Positions 19,024 through 26,448 of a DNA stretch of 64,000 nt are shown here, one piece after another. The notes beneath the pieces are model-generated. The model saw only the letters and a list, made by a program, of their open reading frames with translations, had not been told where the DNA came from and made no database searches. The first letter of the stretch is position 1, and each line of letters opens with the position of its first letter. Made by a program: the position numbers and the translations under genes. This DNA comes from Deltaproteobacteria bacterium HGW-Deltaproteobacteria-18. Lineage in GTDB: Bacteria > Desulfobacterota > Desulfovibrionia > Desulfovibrionales > Desulfomicrobiaceae. The DNA lies in the NCBI GenBank assembly GCA_002841885.1, contig PHBE01000017.1:29832-93831 (forward strand), in the 5' to 3' direction.

Positions 19024-21531
19024 TTATGGTTCAGAGGTAATGCTTGGCTGCAGGTGCACAATGGCGTTTCCGCCCTGAGCCTTGGCTTGATAATTGGCTT
19101 TGTCGCAGCGTTCAAGCAGGGATTGCGAGGTGTCATCGGGTTCGAGCATGCTCATGCCGATGCTCAACGTGACCTGATTATGATGCAGTATGCTGAATTC
19201 TTTCTGAATTCTTTCAGAAATCGTCAGCAGGTTGTCGACGGTGGAGTTGCTGGAGATGACGACAAATTCATCTCCGCCGAAGCGGCAGGGAAAGTCCAGG
19301 CCCTTGCGCAGGATGCGCCGCAGGAGCTGTCCCAGTTCTTTCAGGGCTTTGTCGCCGCCATGGTGGCCATGGGTGTCGTTGAAGAGCTTGAATTTGTCGA
19401 TGTCGAAAAAGATCAGTCCGAGCGGGGTCCCGGTGCGTTTGGCGCGAAACATTTCCCTGTCCAGAAGCGGCTGGAGGTGATGCCGATTGAAAACCTGGGT
19501 CAGGGAATCAAAAAGGGCCTGTTCCCGAATCTTGCGCTCCAGCCTGCGGATGGTCGAAATGTTGCGGCCGACAATCAGCCCGTGGTCGGTCCCGAACGAA
19601 AAACGGGAGAAGACGAGTTCGAGCTGCAGGTGTTCGTCGTCAAGGACGATCTGCACTTCCACCGCAGCCGGGCTCTGCTCCAGAAACGCCATGTCCCACG
19701 CTTCTTCCTGTTCGTTCATGGGGCGGGTCAGATGGAAGAGGTTGCGCCCGGTCAGGAAGGCACTGTGGCGGCCGGAAGCAAAGGTGATGATCCCGTTTTT
19801 GTCTGTGGTGAGAACCAGGTCCTGCATGGATTCGAGCAGGGTGTTCAGGAAGTCCCGTTGACGCAGGGCCTCGAATTCGAGCATCTGGATTTCGGCCAGG
19901 TCCTGGACCATGGTCAAAATGTTTGCCTGAGAGCCTTGAGGGATTTTGTAGCCGGCCAGGGAGAAGGACGACGTCGCAGGCTCGTTGCCGGGGCCCAGCG
20001 GGCAATGGATGGAGCAATGAGCGCTCTGGGAAGGGGCGAGCAGGAAGTTCCGCCAGCCTTGCAGGGCCAGGCTGGCCTGCTGCGCATCCTTGCCTTTGGC
20101 CAGCCGGTCTTCGAGCTGATTCGCACTTCCAAGAAATTTGGTGAATGTGGGGTTGGCCCGCAAGATGCGTCCCTGCGCGTCGAGCAGCGCCACTCCGGTG
20201 GGAAGGATGTCGAGCAATTCGGCCTTGATCTCAAGCTGCCCGACGGTGCGCGCCTGGTGCCGGATGCCGCGGGCCAGGAGCCGGGTGTAAAGTGTGACTT
20301 CGGCCCTGATCCGCTTTGACTCGGCTTCGTCGTTCAGGCGAAGCTCTCCGACCATATGCCCCTCGGCTTCGAGCGGAAAGTCAGCTTCCGAAAATAGCCT
20401 GAGCCGTTCGAGGGCGGGCGCGATGTCGGGCCCATGCACTCCGGCATCGTTCAGGACAAATCGCTCCCAGTTTCTGTTGGAGGGGGAGTGCAGGATGATC
20501 TCGGCTTTGCGGCAGTTCCAGTTCCAGCGCAGATGCCTGCCGATGCAGGCCGCGATGGCCGCGTTGCCGCCGGTCAGGCCTTCGACTTCCTTGGCCTGGT
20601 GATGGAAATCCTGAATGGATTGCAGGGAGTGGGCGTACAGCCTGTCGTTGGGATCAAGATCCTTGACGTTCATGGCTGCGGTCAGTTCCGAAAAAAGGGT
20701 CGCGCATTGACGGCGCAGTTCGTCCATGCCTTCCGGAGGCAGGGCGCCTGCCTTGGCCAGAAGAAAGCTGAGCTGATTCAGGCTGTCCGGAGCCGGATCG
20801 GTGCGAAACTCAGCCTCCGCCCATCTGGTACCGAGGATGACCGCCTGGGTCAGAGGCGGGTAGTCAAAGACGTGCTCCAGGTCGTGGTGGGCGGAGATGG
20901 CCGCGATCATGGGCTCGGGAAAATTCCACTGCTCGAGCAATTCGGCGGTCAGGTTGGAGTGATCCTCCGGAAGATGGTCCTGCCAGGACATGAACGTCGG
21001 GCCAGTGTTGACAAAATCCGGCTGCTTGAGATGCGGCAGGAGATGTTCGGGAAAGTTGGCGGCGTAGAGGAGCAGGGAGAGATCCTTGACCAGGGCGCAG
21101 ATGTAGGCGGTTTCCGCTTCCTCCGGGGCCAGGCGCTGGGCGATGAGCTCTGCGCCCAGTGCTGCCCAGATGATTATGCGCCAGTTGGCAAAGGTGTCAA
21201 AACCGTTATTTTCCAATATCGAGTTCAGGTTTTTTTGCAGGGACAATGACAGGGCGATGCGCAGAATCTCGTTGTCGCCGAGGATTATTGCCGCCCGTTG
21301 CACGTCGGAAATTTTGCTGGTTTGTCCGTAGTAGGGCGAATTGACAAGGGACAGGATGGTCGTGGCCAGGGCCGGATCGAGCCTCAGTATGGAGGCGATG
21401 ACTCCGAAGTTCGGCTCGGACTTGACCGCCTCCTGGAGAAGCTGGGCCGTGGCCGGCGAAAAGGTCGCTTTCAGGCTTGCACGCAACGAGGTTGCGAGGT
21501 TGCGAGGGGGAAGGCGATCCTGAATTGGCAT
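19024..21531 (-). CDS. HDOD-PAS-GGDEF signalling protein (probable diguanylate cyclase)
   Basis: 835 aa, cytoplasmic, no membrane segment seen. An N-terminal HDOD domain (about residues 15-215, with ILRLDPALATTILSLVNSPYYG) is followed by a long linker and PAS-like sensor segments (about 390-660). The C-terminal GGDEF domain has an intact FGGDEF motif near residue 752, so it can probably make c-di-GMP. The RxxD inhibitory site is absent (KGLD at that place), so product inhibition may be weak. The gene starts 2 bp after the prenyl synthase stop without a clear ribosome site, which suggests translational coupling. Confidence 0.9.
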   Translation of the reverse strand: MPIQDRLPPRNLATSLRASLKATFSPATAQLLQEAVKSEPNFGVIASILRLDPALATTILSLVNSPYYGQTSKISDVQRAAIILGDNEILRIALSLSLQKNLNSILENNGFDTFANWRIIIWAALGAELIAQRLAPEEAETAYICALVKDLSLLLYAANFPEHLLPHLKQPDFVNTGPTFMSWQDHLPEDHSNLTAELLEQWNFPEPMIAAISAHHDLEHVFDYPPLTQAVILGTRWAEAEFRTDPAPDSLNQLSFLLAKAGALPPEGMDELRRQCATLFSELTAAMNVKDLDPNDRLYAHSLQSIQDFHHQAKEVEGLTGGNAAIAACIGRHLRWNWNCRKAEIILHSPSNRNWERFVLNDAGVHGPDIAPALERLRLFSEADFPLEAEGHMVGELRLNDEAESKRIRAEVTLYTRLLARGIRHQARTVGQLEIKAELLDILPTGVALLDAQGRILRANPTFTKFLGSANQLEDRLAKGKDAQQASLALQGWRNFLLAPSQSAHCSIHCPLGPGNEPATSSFSLAGYKIPQGSQANILTMVQDLAEIQMLEFEALRQRDFLNTLLESMQDLVLTTDKNGIITFASGRHSAFLTGRNLFHLTRPMNEQEEAWDMAFLEQSPAAVEVQIVLDDEHLQLELVFSRFSFGTDHGLIVGRNISTIRRLERKIREQALFDSLTQVFNRHHLQPLLDREMFRAKRTGTPLGLIFFDIDKFKLFNDTHGHHGGDKALKELGQLLRRILRKGLDFPCRFGGDEFVVISSNSTVDNLLTISERIQKEFSILHHNQVTLSIGMSMLEPDDTSQSLLERCDKANYQAKAQGGNAIVHLQPSITSEP

Positions 21532-21533
21532 GT

Positions 21534-22514
21534 TTATTTATCTCTTGTCAGCACGAATTCGATCATGGCTCCGAGCAGTTTTTTCTCCAGGCATTCGGGT
21601 AGCACGCCAAGAGCCTGACTGGCTAGTCTCAAATAGGATTTGGCTTCGTCCCGGGTCTTTTCGGCAAAGCCCTGTCCCGCGACATCGGCGATGATCTGGT
21701 CTTGCCTGGCAGGGCACAGGTTCACGTCCGTGAGCTCCCGGGTGATGATTTCGCGCTGGTCCGCTGGCAGGGATTCAAGGTACAAGAGCAGGGGCAGGGT
21801 GAATTTGCCTTCGCGCAGATCTCCGCCCAGGGGTTTGCCCGAGGTGTCGGCCCGTGACGTATAGTCCAGGGCATCGTCCACCAGCTGAAAGGCGATTCCA
21901 AGATTCAGACCGAAGGTCCTGGCGCCGGTGCGAGCCCGTTCGGAGCCCCCTGCCGCGATGACGCCGAATTCGCAGGCCGACTGGATCAGGTAGGCCGTCT
22001 TGCCGGTGATGATCTCGATGTACTCGGCCCGGGTGATGTGCGCCTTGCGGATGGCGGCGATCTCCATGATTTCGCCCGTGGCCGTCTGCATTATGGCCTT
22101 GGCGATGCATGAGGTCAGGGCTGGATTGTCCGTACGGGCCACGATTTCGTTGGCCAGCGCCAGAAGCACGTCTCCGGCCAGCACCGTGGGGGTGATGCCG
22201 AAAAGGGTGTGGGCGGCCGGTTTGCCCCTGCGCAGTTCGGCGTTGTCCAGGATGTCGTCGTGCATGAGGGTGGCCGAATGCAGAAATTCCAGGGAGCTGG
22301 CCAAGGTTTGCAGGTTATCACCCCGGAAATCCAGGGCGCGCGCAAAGAGAAGCGTGAGCATGGGCCGCAGGCGCTTTCCACCGGCGTCCATGACGTGCGC
22401 GGCCACCGGTCTGACCAGCGCGGGCAGGGCGTCAATCTCCTGCGCGATGGCGGCATTGATGGCTGGCAGCTCTTTGAGGAAGGTTGCTTTGAGTTGGGCG
22501 AAGGCTTCGTTCAT
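21534..22514 (-). CDS. Polyprenyl diphosphate synthase (menaquinone side chain)
   Basis: 326 aa. The trans-prenyltransferase family is clear from the first aspartate-rich motif DDILD near residue 84, the second motif DDALDY near 212, and GGKRLRPML near 45. It should elongate farnesyl diphosphate to the long isoprenoid tail of menaquinone. The length and the mqnB-mqnD context favour a long-chain (hepta- or octaprenyl) product over FPP synthase; exact chain length cannot be read. Its ATG overlaps the mqnD stop (ATGA). Confidence 0.9.
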   Translation of the reverse strand: MNEAFAQLKATFLKELPAINAAIAQEIDALPALVRPVAAHVMDAGGKRLRPMLTLLFARALDFRGDNLQTLASSLEFLHSATLMHDDILDNAELRRGKPAAHTLFGITPTVLAGDVLLALANEIVARTDNPALTSCIAKAIMQTATGEIMEIAAIRKAHITRAEYIEIITGKTAYLIQSACEFGVIAAGGSERARTGARTFGLNLGIAFQLVDDALDYTSRADTSGKPLGGDLREGKFTLPLLLYLESLPADQREIITRELTDVNLCPARQDQIIADVAGQGFAEKTRDEAKSYLRLASQALGVLPECLEKKLLGAMIEFVLTRDK

Positions 22515-23302
22515 GAAAAATCCCGCAGTGTTTGCAGCGTGTTGAGAGCGGCCAGACCGTCTGAGCCCATGTCCATACTGAATTCGTTGACGTAGGCGGC
22601 AATATGTTGTTCCAGCGTGGCCGCGTCAAGCTCTCTGGACAGAGAAGCTATGAATGGCATGATGGAGTCTTGCCGGGCCCTGGCGTGAAGGATGCTTGCG
22701 CGGATGCTTTCCGTGACGCAGGTGTGGACGTCCGCGCCGAGTTCGTTTCGGGCCACGATGCAGCCCAGGGGTAAGGGCAGGGCGGCAGTGTGTTCGCGCC
22801 ACCAATGCCCAAGGTCGAGGCGCAAGGCAAGATCGTAGCGGTCGTGGATCAGGGCGGTTTCATGGATGAGCAGCCCCGCATCGACATCTCCGGCGCACAC
22901 GGCATCGACGATGGCGTGGAAGATCATGGGTACCGGGATAAAATTTCCACCCAGGGCCGCACGCAGTACCAAGGCCGCGGTGGTGTCGAGGCCCGGCACG
23001 GCGATCCTGTGCAAGGCGCCTGAAAAATCCGTGCGGGTCACGAGCTTGGGGCCGTGTTCGAGGCCAAAAGCTCCGCCGCAGGGCAAGATTGTGTACGTGT
23101 CGCTCAGGCGCAGGGCCGTGGCCGCGCTGACCTTGATCACGTCCCAGGCTTCCGCGAGGGCGCCCTGGTTGAGCTCCTGCACGTCGTGCCAGAAAAACCG
23201 GCAGTCGTGTCCGGCCGGTGAATCGGTGAGGCCGAGTACCCAGGCCCCAAAGATGAAGCTGTCGTTGGGACAGGGGGAAATGGCGACGTTTAAGGGGATC
23301 AT
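22511..23302 (-). CDS. mqnD: 1,4-dihydroxy-6-naphthoate synthase MqnD
   Basis: 263 aa. MqnD converts cyclic dehypoxanthine futalosine to 1,4-dihydroxy-6-naphthoate in the futalosine menaquinone pathway. The N-terminus NVAISPCPNDSFIFGAW is the family signature, followed by the two-lobed binding-protein-like fold segments (VQELNQGALAEAWDVIKVSA and LPCGGAFG near residue 77). Its ATG overlaps the mqnB stop and its stop overlaps the next start, both as ATGA, so the three genes form a coupled series. Confidence 0.93.
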   Translation of the reverse strand: MIPLNVAISPCPNDSFIFGAWVLGLTDSPAGHDCRFFWHDVQELNQGALAEAWDVIKVSAATALRLSDTYTILPCGGAFGLEHGPKLVTRTDFSGALHRIAVPGLDTTAALVLRAALGGNFIPVPMIFHAIVDAVCAGDVDAGLLIHETALIHDRYDLALRLDLGHWWREHTAALPLPLGCIVARNELGADVHTCVTESIRASILHARARQDSIMPFIASLSRELDAATLEQHIAAYVNEFSMDMGSDGLAALNTLQTLRDFS

Positions 23303-23994
23303 GCAGAAGCTCCGGTGAGAACGGGGAGAATGTCCTGCAGGGCGCGCAAGGCCAGCCGGAAGTTCCAGAGGCGCTTGTCGCGGGCACCGACAGGGTTTGA
23401 CACGGTGCGGATCTCCAGGAATCCGATGCCCCGTCGCCTGGCCGCCAGCGCCAGGCTGAACCCTTCCATGTTTTCCGTGAGGCCGTCATGGCGGTCTTGG
23501 AGCAATGCCGCGCGCTGCTGGTCCCCGCTCACCCCGGCCACGGTCAGGCTTGTGCCGATGATCCATTTTGGATGAAGGGTCATGCCCATGGCCGCTGCTT
23601 GCGCGGACGGATCAAGATCGAGCCGGTTGACAGGATCAAGGGGGAGGTCCGCGAACATCTGGTGCCCAAAGACATCCTCTTCCTCCTGTATAAAATGATG
23701 CACTCCGTACTCCGGCCAGATTTCGGCGTTGGCGACGCAGGTCGACCCCAGGGGCGCGCGAGCCATGTCGAAGCTGCCGCAAATGCCAAGATTCAAAATG
23801 CCGGTCACCTCGGGATGTCGCTCAAGCATTGCTCCCACGCTAAGGGCGGCAGCCACTGGCCCGATCCCTACCGGACACGGCAGAAGGTCGTGGCCCCGGA
23901 TGTTTACGGGTTCAAGAGTCTCCGCCGGAGAAGATGCCGGCAGGTTCAAGGTGTTTCGGCATTCCATCAGGGTTGCGCAGGCCAGGAGAATCAT
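23299..23994 (-). CDS. mqnB: Futalosine hydrolase MqnB
   Basis: 231 aa, nucleoside phosphorylase/hydrolase fold. It should remove hypoxanthine from futalosine. Visible features are the glycine-rich VGIGPVAAALSVGAML (about residues 42-57), LGICGSFD, and the catalytic-region motif ENMEGFSLALAARRRGI near residue 174, whose Met-Glu pair binds the ribose. Using MqnB instead of direct 6-amino-deoxyfutalosine cleavage implies the variant of the pathway with futalosine as intermediate. It is 14 bp downstream of the sugar dehydrogenase gene. Confidence 0.9.
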   Translation of the reverse strand: MILLACATLMECRNTLNLPASSPAETLEPVNIRGHDLLPCPVGIGPVAAALSVGAMLERHPEVTGILNLGICGSFDMARAPLGSTCVANAEIWPEYGVHHFIQEEEDVFGHQMFADLPLDPVNRLDLDPSAQAAAMGMTLHPKWIIGTSLTVAGVSGDQQRAALLQDRHDGLTENMEGFSLALAARRRGIGFLEIRTVSNPVGARDKRLWNFRLALRALQDILPVLTGASA

Positions 23995-24008
23995 GGGCGA
24001 GCCACGGC

Positions 24009-25319
24009 TTAGAGACGCCAGTATTTGAATTCCCGCGACAGGGCGTCCCGGTCCAGAAATCCTTTGACGTCAATGACGATTCCGCTGGCAGGGTCCTTGA
24101 ACATGGCCGCGATGCGGCTCGCATCAAGCTGCGCGAACTCGCCGTGCGAGACAGCCAGAATGAGGGCGTCAAGCTGCCGCAGTTCTGCCAGAGGCAAAAG
24201 GTCCACGCCGTATTCCACCTTGGCTTCATGCATGTCGGCCAGCGGGTCGTGCACCAGGACATCGACCTGGTAATCAGAAAGTTCGTGGATGATGTCCTCG
24301 ACCCGACTATTGCGCAAATCCGGCACATCTTCCTTGAAGGTCAGTCCCAGAAGGCCTACGCGTGCGCCCTTGATCAGGCATCCGGCGTCGATCATGGCCT
24401 TTATGGTCTTCTCGGCGATGAATTTTCCCATGCCGTCGTTGATGCGCCTGCCGGCGAGGATGACCTGCGGGTGGAAGCCGATGGATTCAGCCTTGAAGGT
24501 CAGGTAGTAGGGGTCCACCCCGATGCAGTGTCCGCCAACGAGACCCGGCCGAAAGGGCAGGAAGTTCCATTTGGTGCCAGCGGCTTCAAGCACTTCTTTT
24601 GTGTCGATGTCCATGCGGTCGAAAATGAGCGCCAGTTCGTTCATGAGGGCGATGTTCAGATCGCGCTGGGTGTTTTCGATGACCTTGGCGGCCTCTGCGA
24701 CCTTGATGGTCGAAGCCCGGTGCACTCCGGCCTTGACGACCGAAGCGTAGAAGCGGGCAAGCAGGTCCGCAGTGGGTTGATCCTGGCCTGCGACCACCTT
24801 GACGATGCTCTCCAGGGTGTGGACCTTGTCGCCGGGATTGATGCGTTCCGGCGAATAGCCCACGGTGAAATCCCTGCCGCAGGTCAGTCCTGATTTTTCT
24901 TCCAGCAGCGGCACGCAGATTTCCTCGGTCAGTCCCGGGTAGACCGTCGATTCATAGACGACGATGCATCCTTTGCTCATGTGCGCGCCAACAGTGACGG
25001 TGGCTCCGACCACGGGTCGCAGGTCCGGTTTGCGGTTGCCGTCGATGGGGGTGGGCACGGCCACGACGATGACTCCGGCCCCGGCGAGCCGCGTGGGATC
25101 GTCGGTGTATTCAACCCGGGCACGGGCCAGCCTGTCGGGTTCCACCTCGCGCGTGGAATCCCGGCCGCTCTGCAGTTCTTCGATGCGGGGACGTGAAATA
25201 TCAAAGCCGACGACTTTGAAGTGGTCGCCAAGGGCCACGGCCAGGGGCAGGCCGACATAGCCCAGTCCCACCACTGCAACTTCCGACGTGCCGGATGCGA
25301 TATCTTCGAACGTGATCAT
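24009..25319 (-). CDS. UDP-sugar dehydrogenase (UDP-N-acetylhexosaminuronate type)
   Basis: 436 aa. NAD-dependent oxidation of a UDP-(N-acetyl)hexose to the uronic acid, for surface polysaccharide. The Rossmann motif VAVVGLGYVGLPLAVALG is at residues 14-31, and the catalytic cysteine lies in GGHCIGVDPYYLT near residue 261. Sequence flavour (SGRDSTREVE, VVAVPTPID) is closer to the TviB/WbpO group than to glucose Ugd; the exact sugar is uncertain. It interrupts the menG and mqn genes in the same array. Confidence 0.88.
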   Translation of the reverse strand: MITFEDIASGTSEVAVVGLGYVGLPLAVALGDHFKVVGFDISRPRIEELQSGRDSTREVEPDRLARARVEYTDDPTRLAGAGVIVVAVPTPIDGNRKPDLRPVVGATVTVGAHMSKGCIVVYESTVYPGLTEEICVPLLEEKSGLTCGRDFTVGYSPERINPGDKVHTLESIVKVVAGQDQPTADLLARFYASVVKAGVHRASTIKVAEAAKVIENTQRDLNIALMNELALIFDRMDIDTKEVLEAAGTKWNFLPFRPGLVGGHCIGVDPYYLTFKAESIGFHPQVILAGRRINDGMGKFIAEKTIKAMIDAGCLIKGARVGLLGLTFKEDVPDLRNSRVEDIIHELSDYQVDVLVHDPLADMHEAKVEYGVDLLPLAELRQLDALILAVSHGEFAQLDASRIAAMFKDPASGIVIDVKGFLDRDALSREFKYWRL

Positions 25320-25379
25320 GAGTGTTCCTCGTTTACTTCATATCCCAAGGGGTGAAGGCAATGCGTGGCTGGCAGGGCA

Positions 25380-26081
25380 TCAGGACGGTTTTTGGGCCAC
25401 ATGGATATACACGATTCCCGAGCTCAAAGCCTGATAGCCAACCTGGTCGAAACCTGCGTCCCGCAACTCCCCGGCCAGGGCCGATGCGTTGGGGAAGGCC
25501 AGGATCGTGTCCGCAAGATACTGATAAGCTTCTGGATTTTTGGAGAAAAATCGACCGATCCGGGGCAGGACCTTGCCGAGATAGAAATTGTATGCTCCCT
25601 GCCAAATCCTGGCCTGGCCCGTGCCGAACTCAAGAATGCACAGCCTTCCACCGGGTGCCAGGACCCGCAGGATTTCGCTGTAGGCTTCGGTTCGGGGAAG
25701 GATGTTGCGGATGCCGAAGGCTATGGTCACGGCGTCGACGCATCCGTCAGGCAAAGGCAGGGCGCGGCCGTCGGCCTGGACCGGAAAAATCAGGGGCTGG
25801 TTAACGACCTTTTTCTTGCCGCTGCAGAGCATGGCACGAGAAAAATCCATGCTCAGCACCTTGATGGCGGGATGGCGACGCAGAATTTCCCGGCTTACGT
25901 CCAGGGTCCCGGCCGCAAGGTCGAGCACCGCACCCGTGGATCCGGTCCGCAGCGTGCGCACCAAGCGATAGCGCCAGTAGATATCCTGGCCCAGGCTCAA
26001 GAAATGATTGAGAAAATCGTACCAGGTCGCGATGTTGTCGAAAAGGCTGGAGACCCGCTTTCCGTGCTCATTCGGATTCAA
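25380..26081 (-). CDS. menG: Demethylmenaquinone methyltransferase MenG/UbiE
   Basis: 233 aa SAM-dependent methyltransferase that adds the ring methyl group in the last step of menaquinone synthesis. It begins HGKRVSSLFDNIATWYDFLNH, the UbiE/MenG N-terminal signature. The SAM motif DLAAGTLDVS is near residue 53, and the second signature AFGIRNILPRTEAYSEILRVLAPGG-type segment is near 120. The start is a TTG (complement of 26079-26081) with AAGGA 8 nt upstream; the coding region overlaps the preceding small gene by 14 bp. Confidence 0.92.
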   Translation of the reverse strand: MNPNEHGKRVSSLFDNIATWYDFLNHFLSLGQDIYWRYRLVRTLRTGSTGAVLDLAAGTLDVSREILRRHPAIKVLSMDFSRAMLCSGKKKVVNQPLIFPVQADGRALPLPDGCVDAVTIAFGIRNILPRTEAYSEILRVLAPGGRLCILEFGTGQARIWQGAYNFYLGKVLPRIGRFFSKNPEAYQYLADTILAFPNASALAGELRDAGFDQVGYQALSSGIVYIHVAQKPS

Positions 26082-26259
26082 CGGCGCTGTCCTTCTCGAT
26101 GTCCGGAATCTGACCGGTTTTGGTCACCGTGCGGTAGACGTCGTCATAGATGGGTTCGAAGTACTCGGAAAAATTGGAAGGGGAGATGCGCCCGACTTCG
26201 ATGAACTTGACGACGATTTCCTTGGCGACCTGCAAGGCTTGTTTTTGGATCTGGTCCAT
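26068..26259 (-). CDS. Conserved small protein of unknown function (63 aa)
   Basis: 63 aa, starting MDQIQKQALQVAKEIVVKFIEVG after an AGAGAGAG ribosome site. It is mostly helical and amphipathic, with no cysteines, membrane span or known motif. The 46 in-frame codons further upstream run through a terminator and are not coding. It overlaps menG by 14 bp and is the first gene of the menaquinone array, so it is co-translated with menG. I recall similar small proteins in Desulfovibrionales but no proven function. Confidence 0.72.
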   Translation of the reverse strand: MDQIQKQALQVAKEIVVKFIEVGRISPSNFSEYFEPIYDDVYRTVTKTGQIPDIEKDSAVESE

Positions 26260-26284
26260 GAATCTCTCTCTGGGTTGAAATGCA

Positions 26285-26342
26285 ACAAAAAAACCGCCCG
26301 GGGGGAATGGTATCGACCTGCTTTGGGGGAAAACCGGGCGGT
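26285..26342 (-). terminator. Terminator of the acidic repeat-protein gene
   Basis: On the minus strand ACCGCCCGG ... CCGGGCGGT (26334-26342 with 26293-26301) forms a 9-bp GC stem with a 32-nt loop, followed by seven T (26286-26292 read on the minus strand). It separates the upstream repeat-protein gene from the menaquinone array. Confidence 0.7.
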
Positions 26343-26422
26343 AAAAAAAGAAAGAAAAACCCTGAAGCCATCCCTTCGTTTTTTTCCTAGCTAGCACAGC
26401 CCAAAGTGGGAGTCGAGAGCCT

Positions 26423-26442
26423 CCCGGGGCCTTGGCCCCGGG
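26423..26442. repeat. GC palindrome just after the acidic repeat-protein gene
   Basis: CCCGGGGCC-TT-GGCCCCGGG forms a 9-bp perfect hairpin 6 bp past the stop codon at 26449. No T-tract follows. It may stabilise the mRNA 3' end or assist the terminator further on. Confidence 0.5.
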
Positions 26443-26448
26443 GCGGGC

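Noticed and set aside
16689..19040. A 783-codon open frame on the plus strand
   Set aside because: It lies wholly antisense to purL and its product is Gly/His/Val-rich nonsense with no motif. Long antisense frames are expected in GC-rich DNA.
19004..19136. 44-residue N-terminal extension of purL
   Set aside because: It overlaps the 3' end of the HDOD-GGDEF gene out of frame; the AGGAG site and PurS-like N-terminus point to ATG 19004.
21485..21510. Triple GAGGTTGC-like repeat at the start of the HDOD-GGDEF gene
   Set aside because: It is three short in-frame copies inside coding sequence and is better explained by codon use than as a regulatory site.
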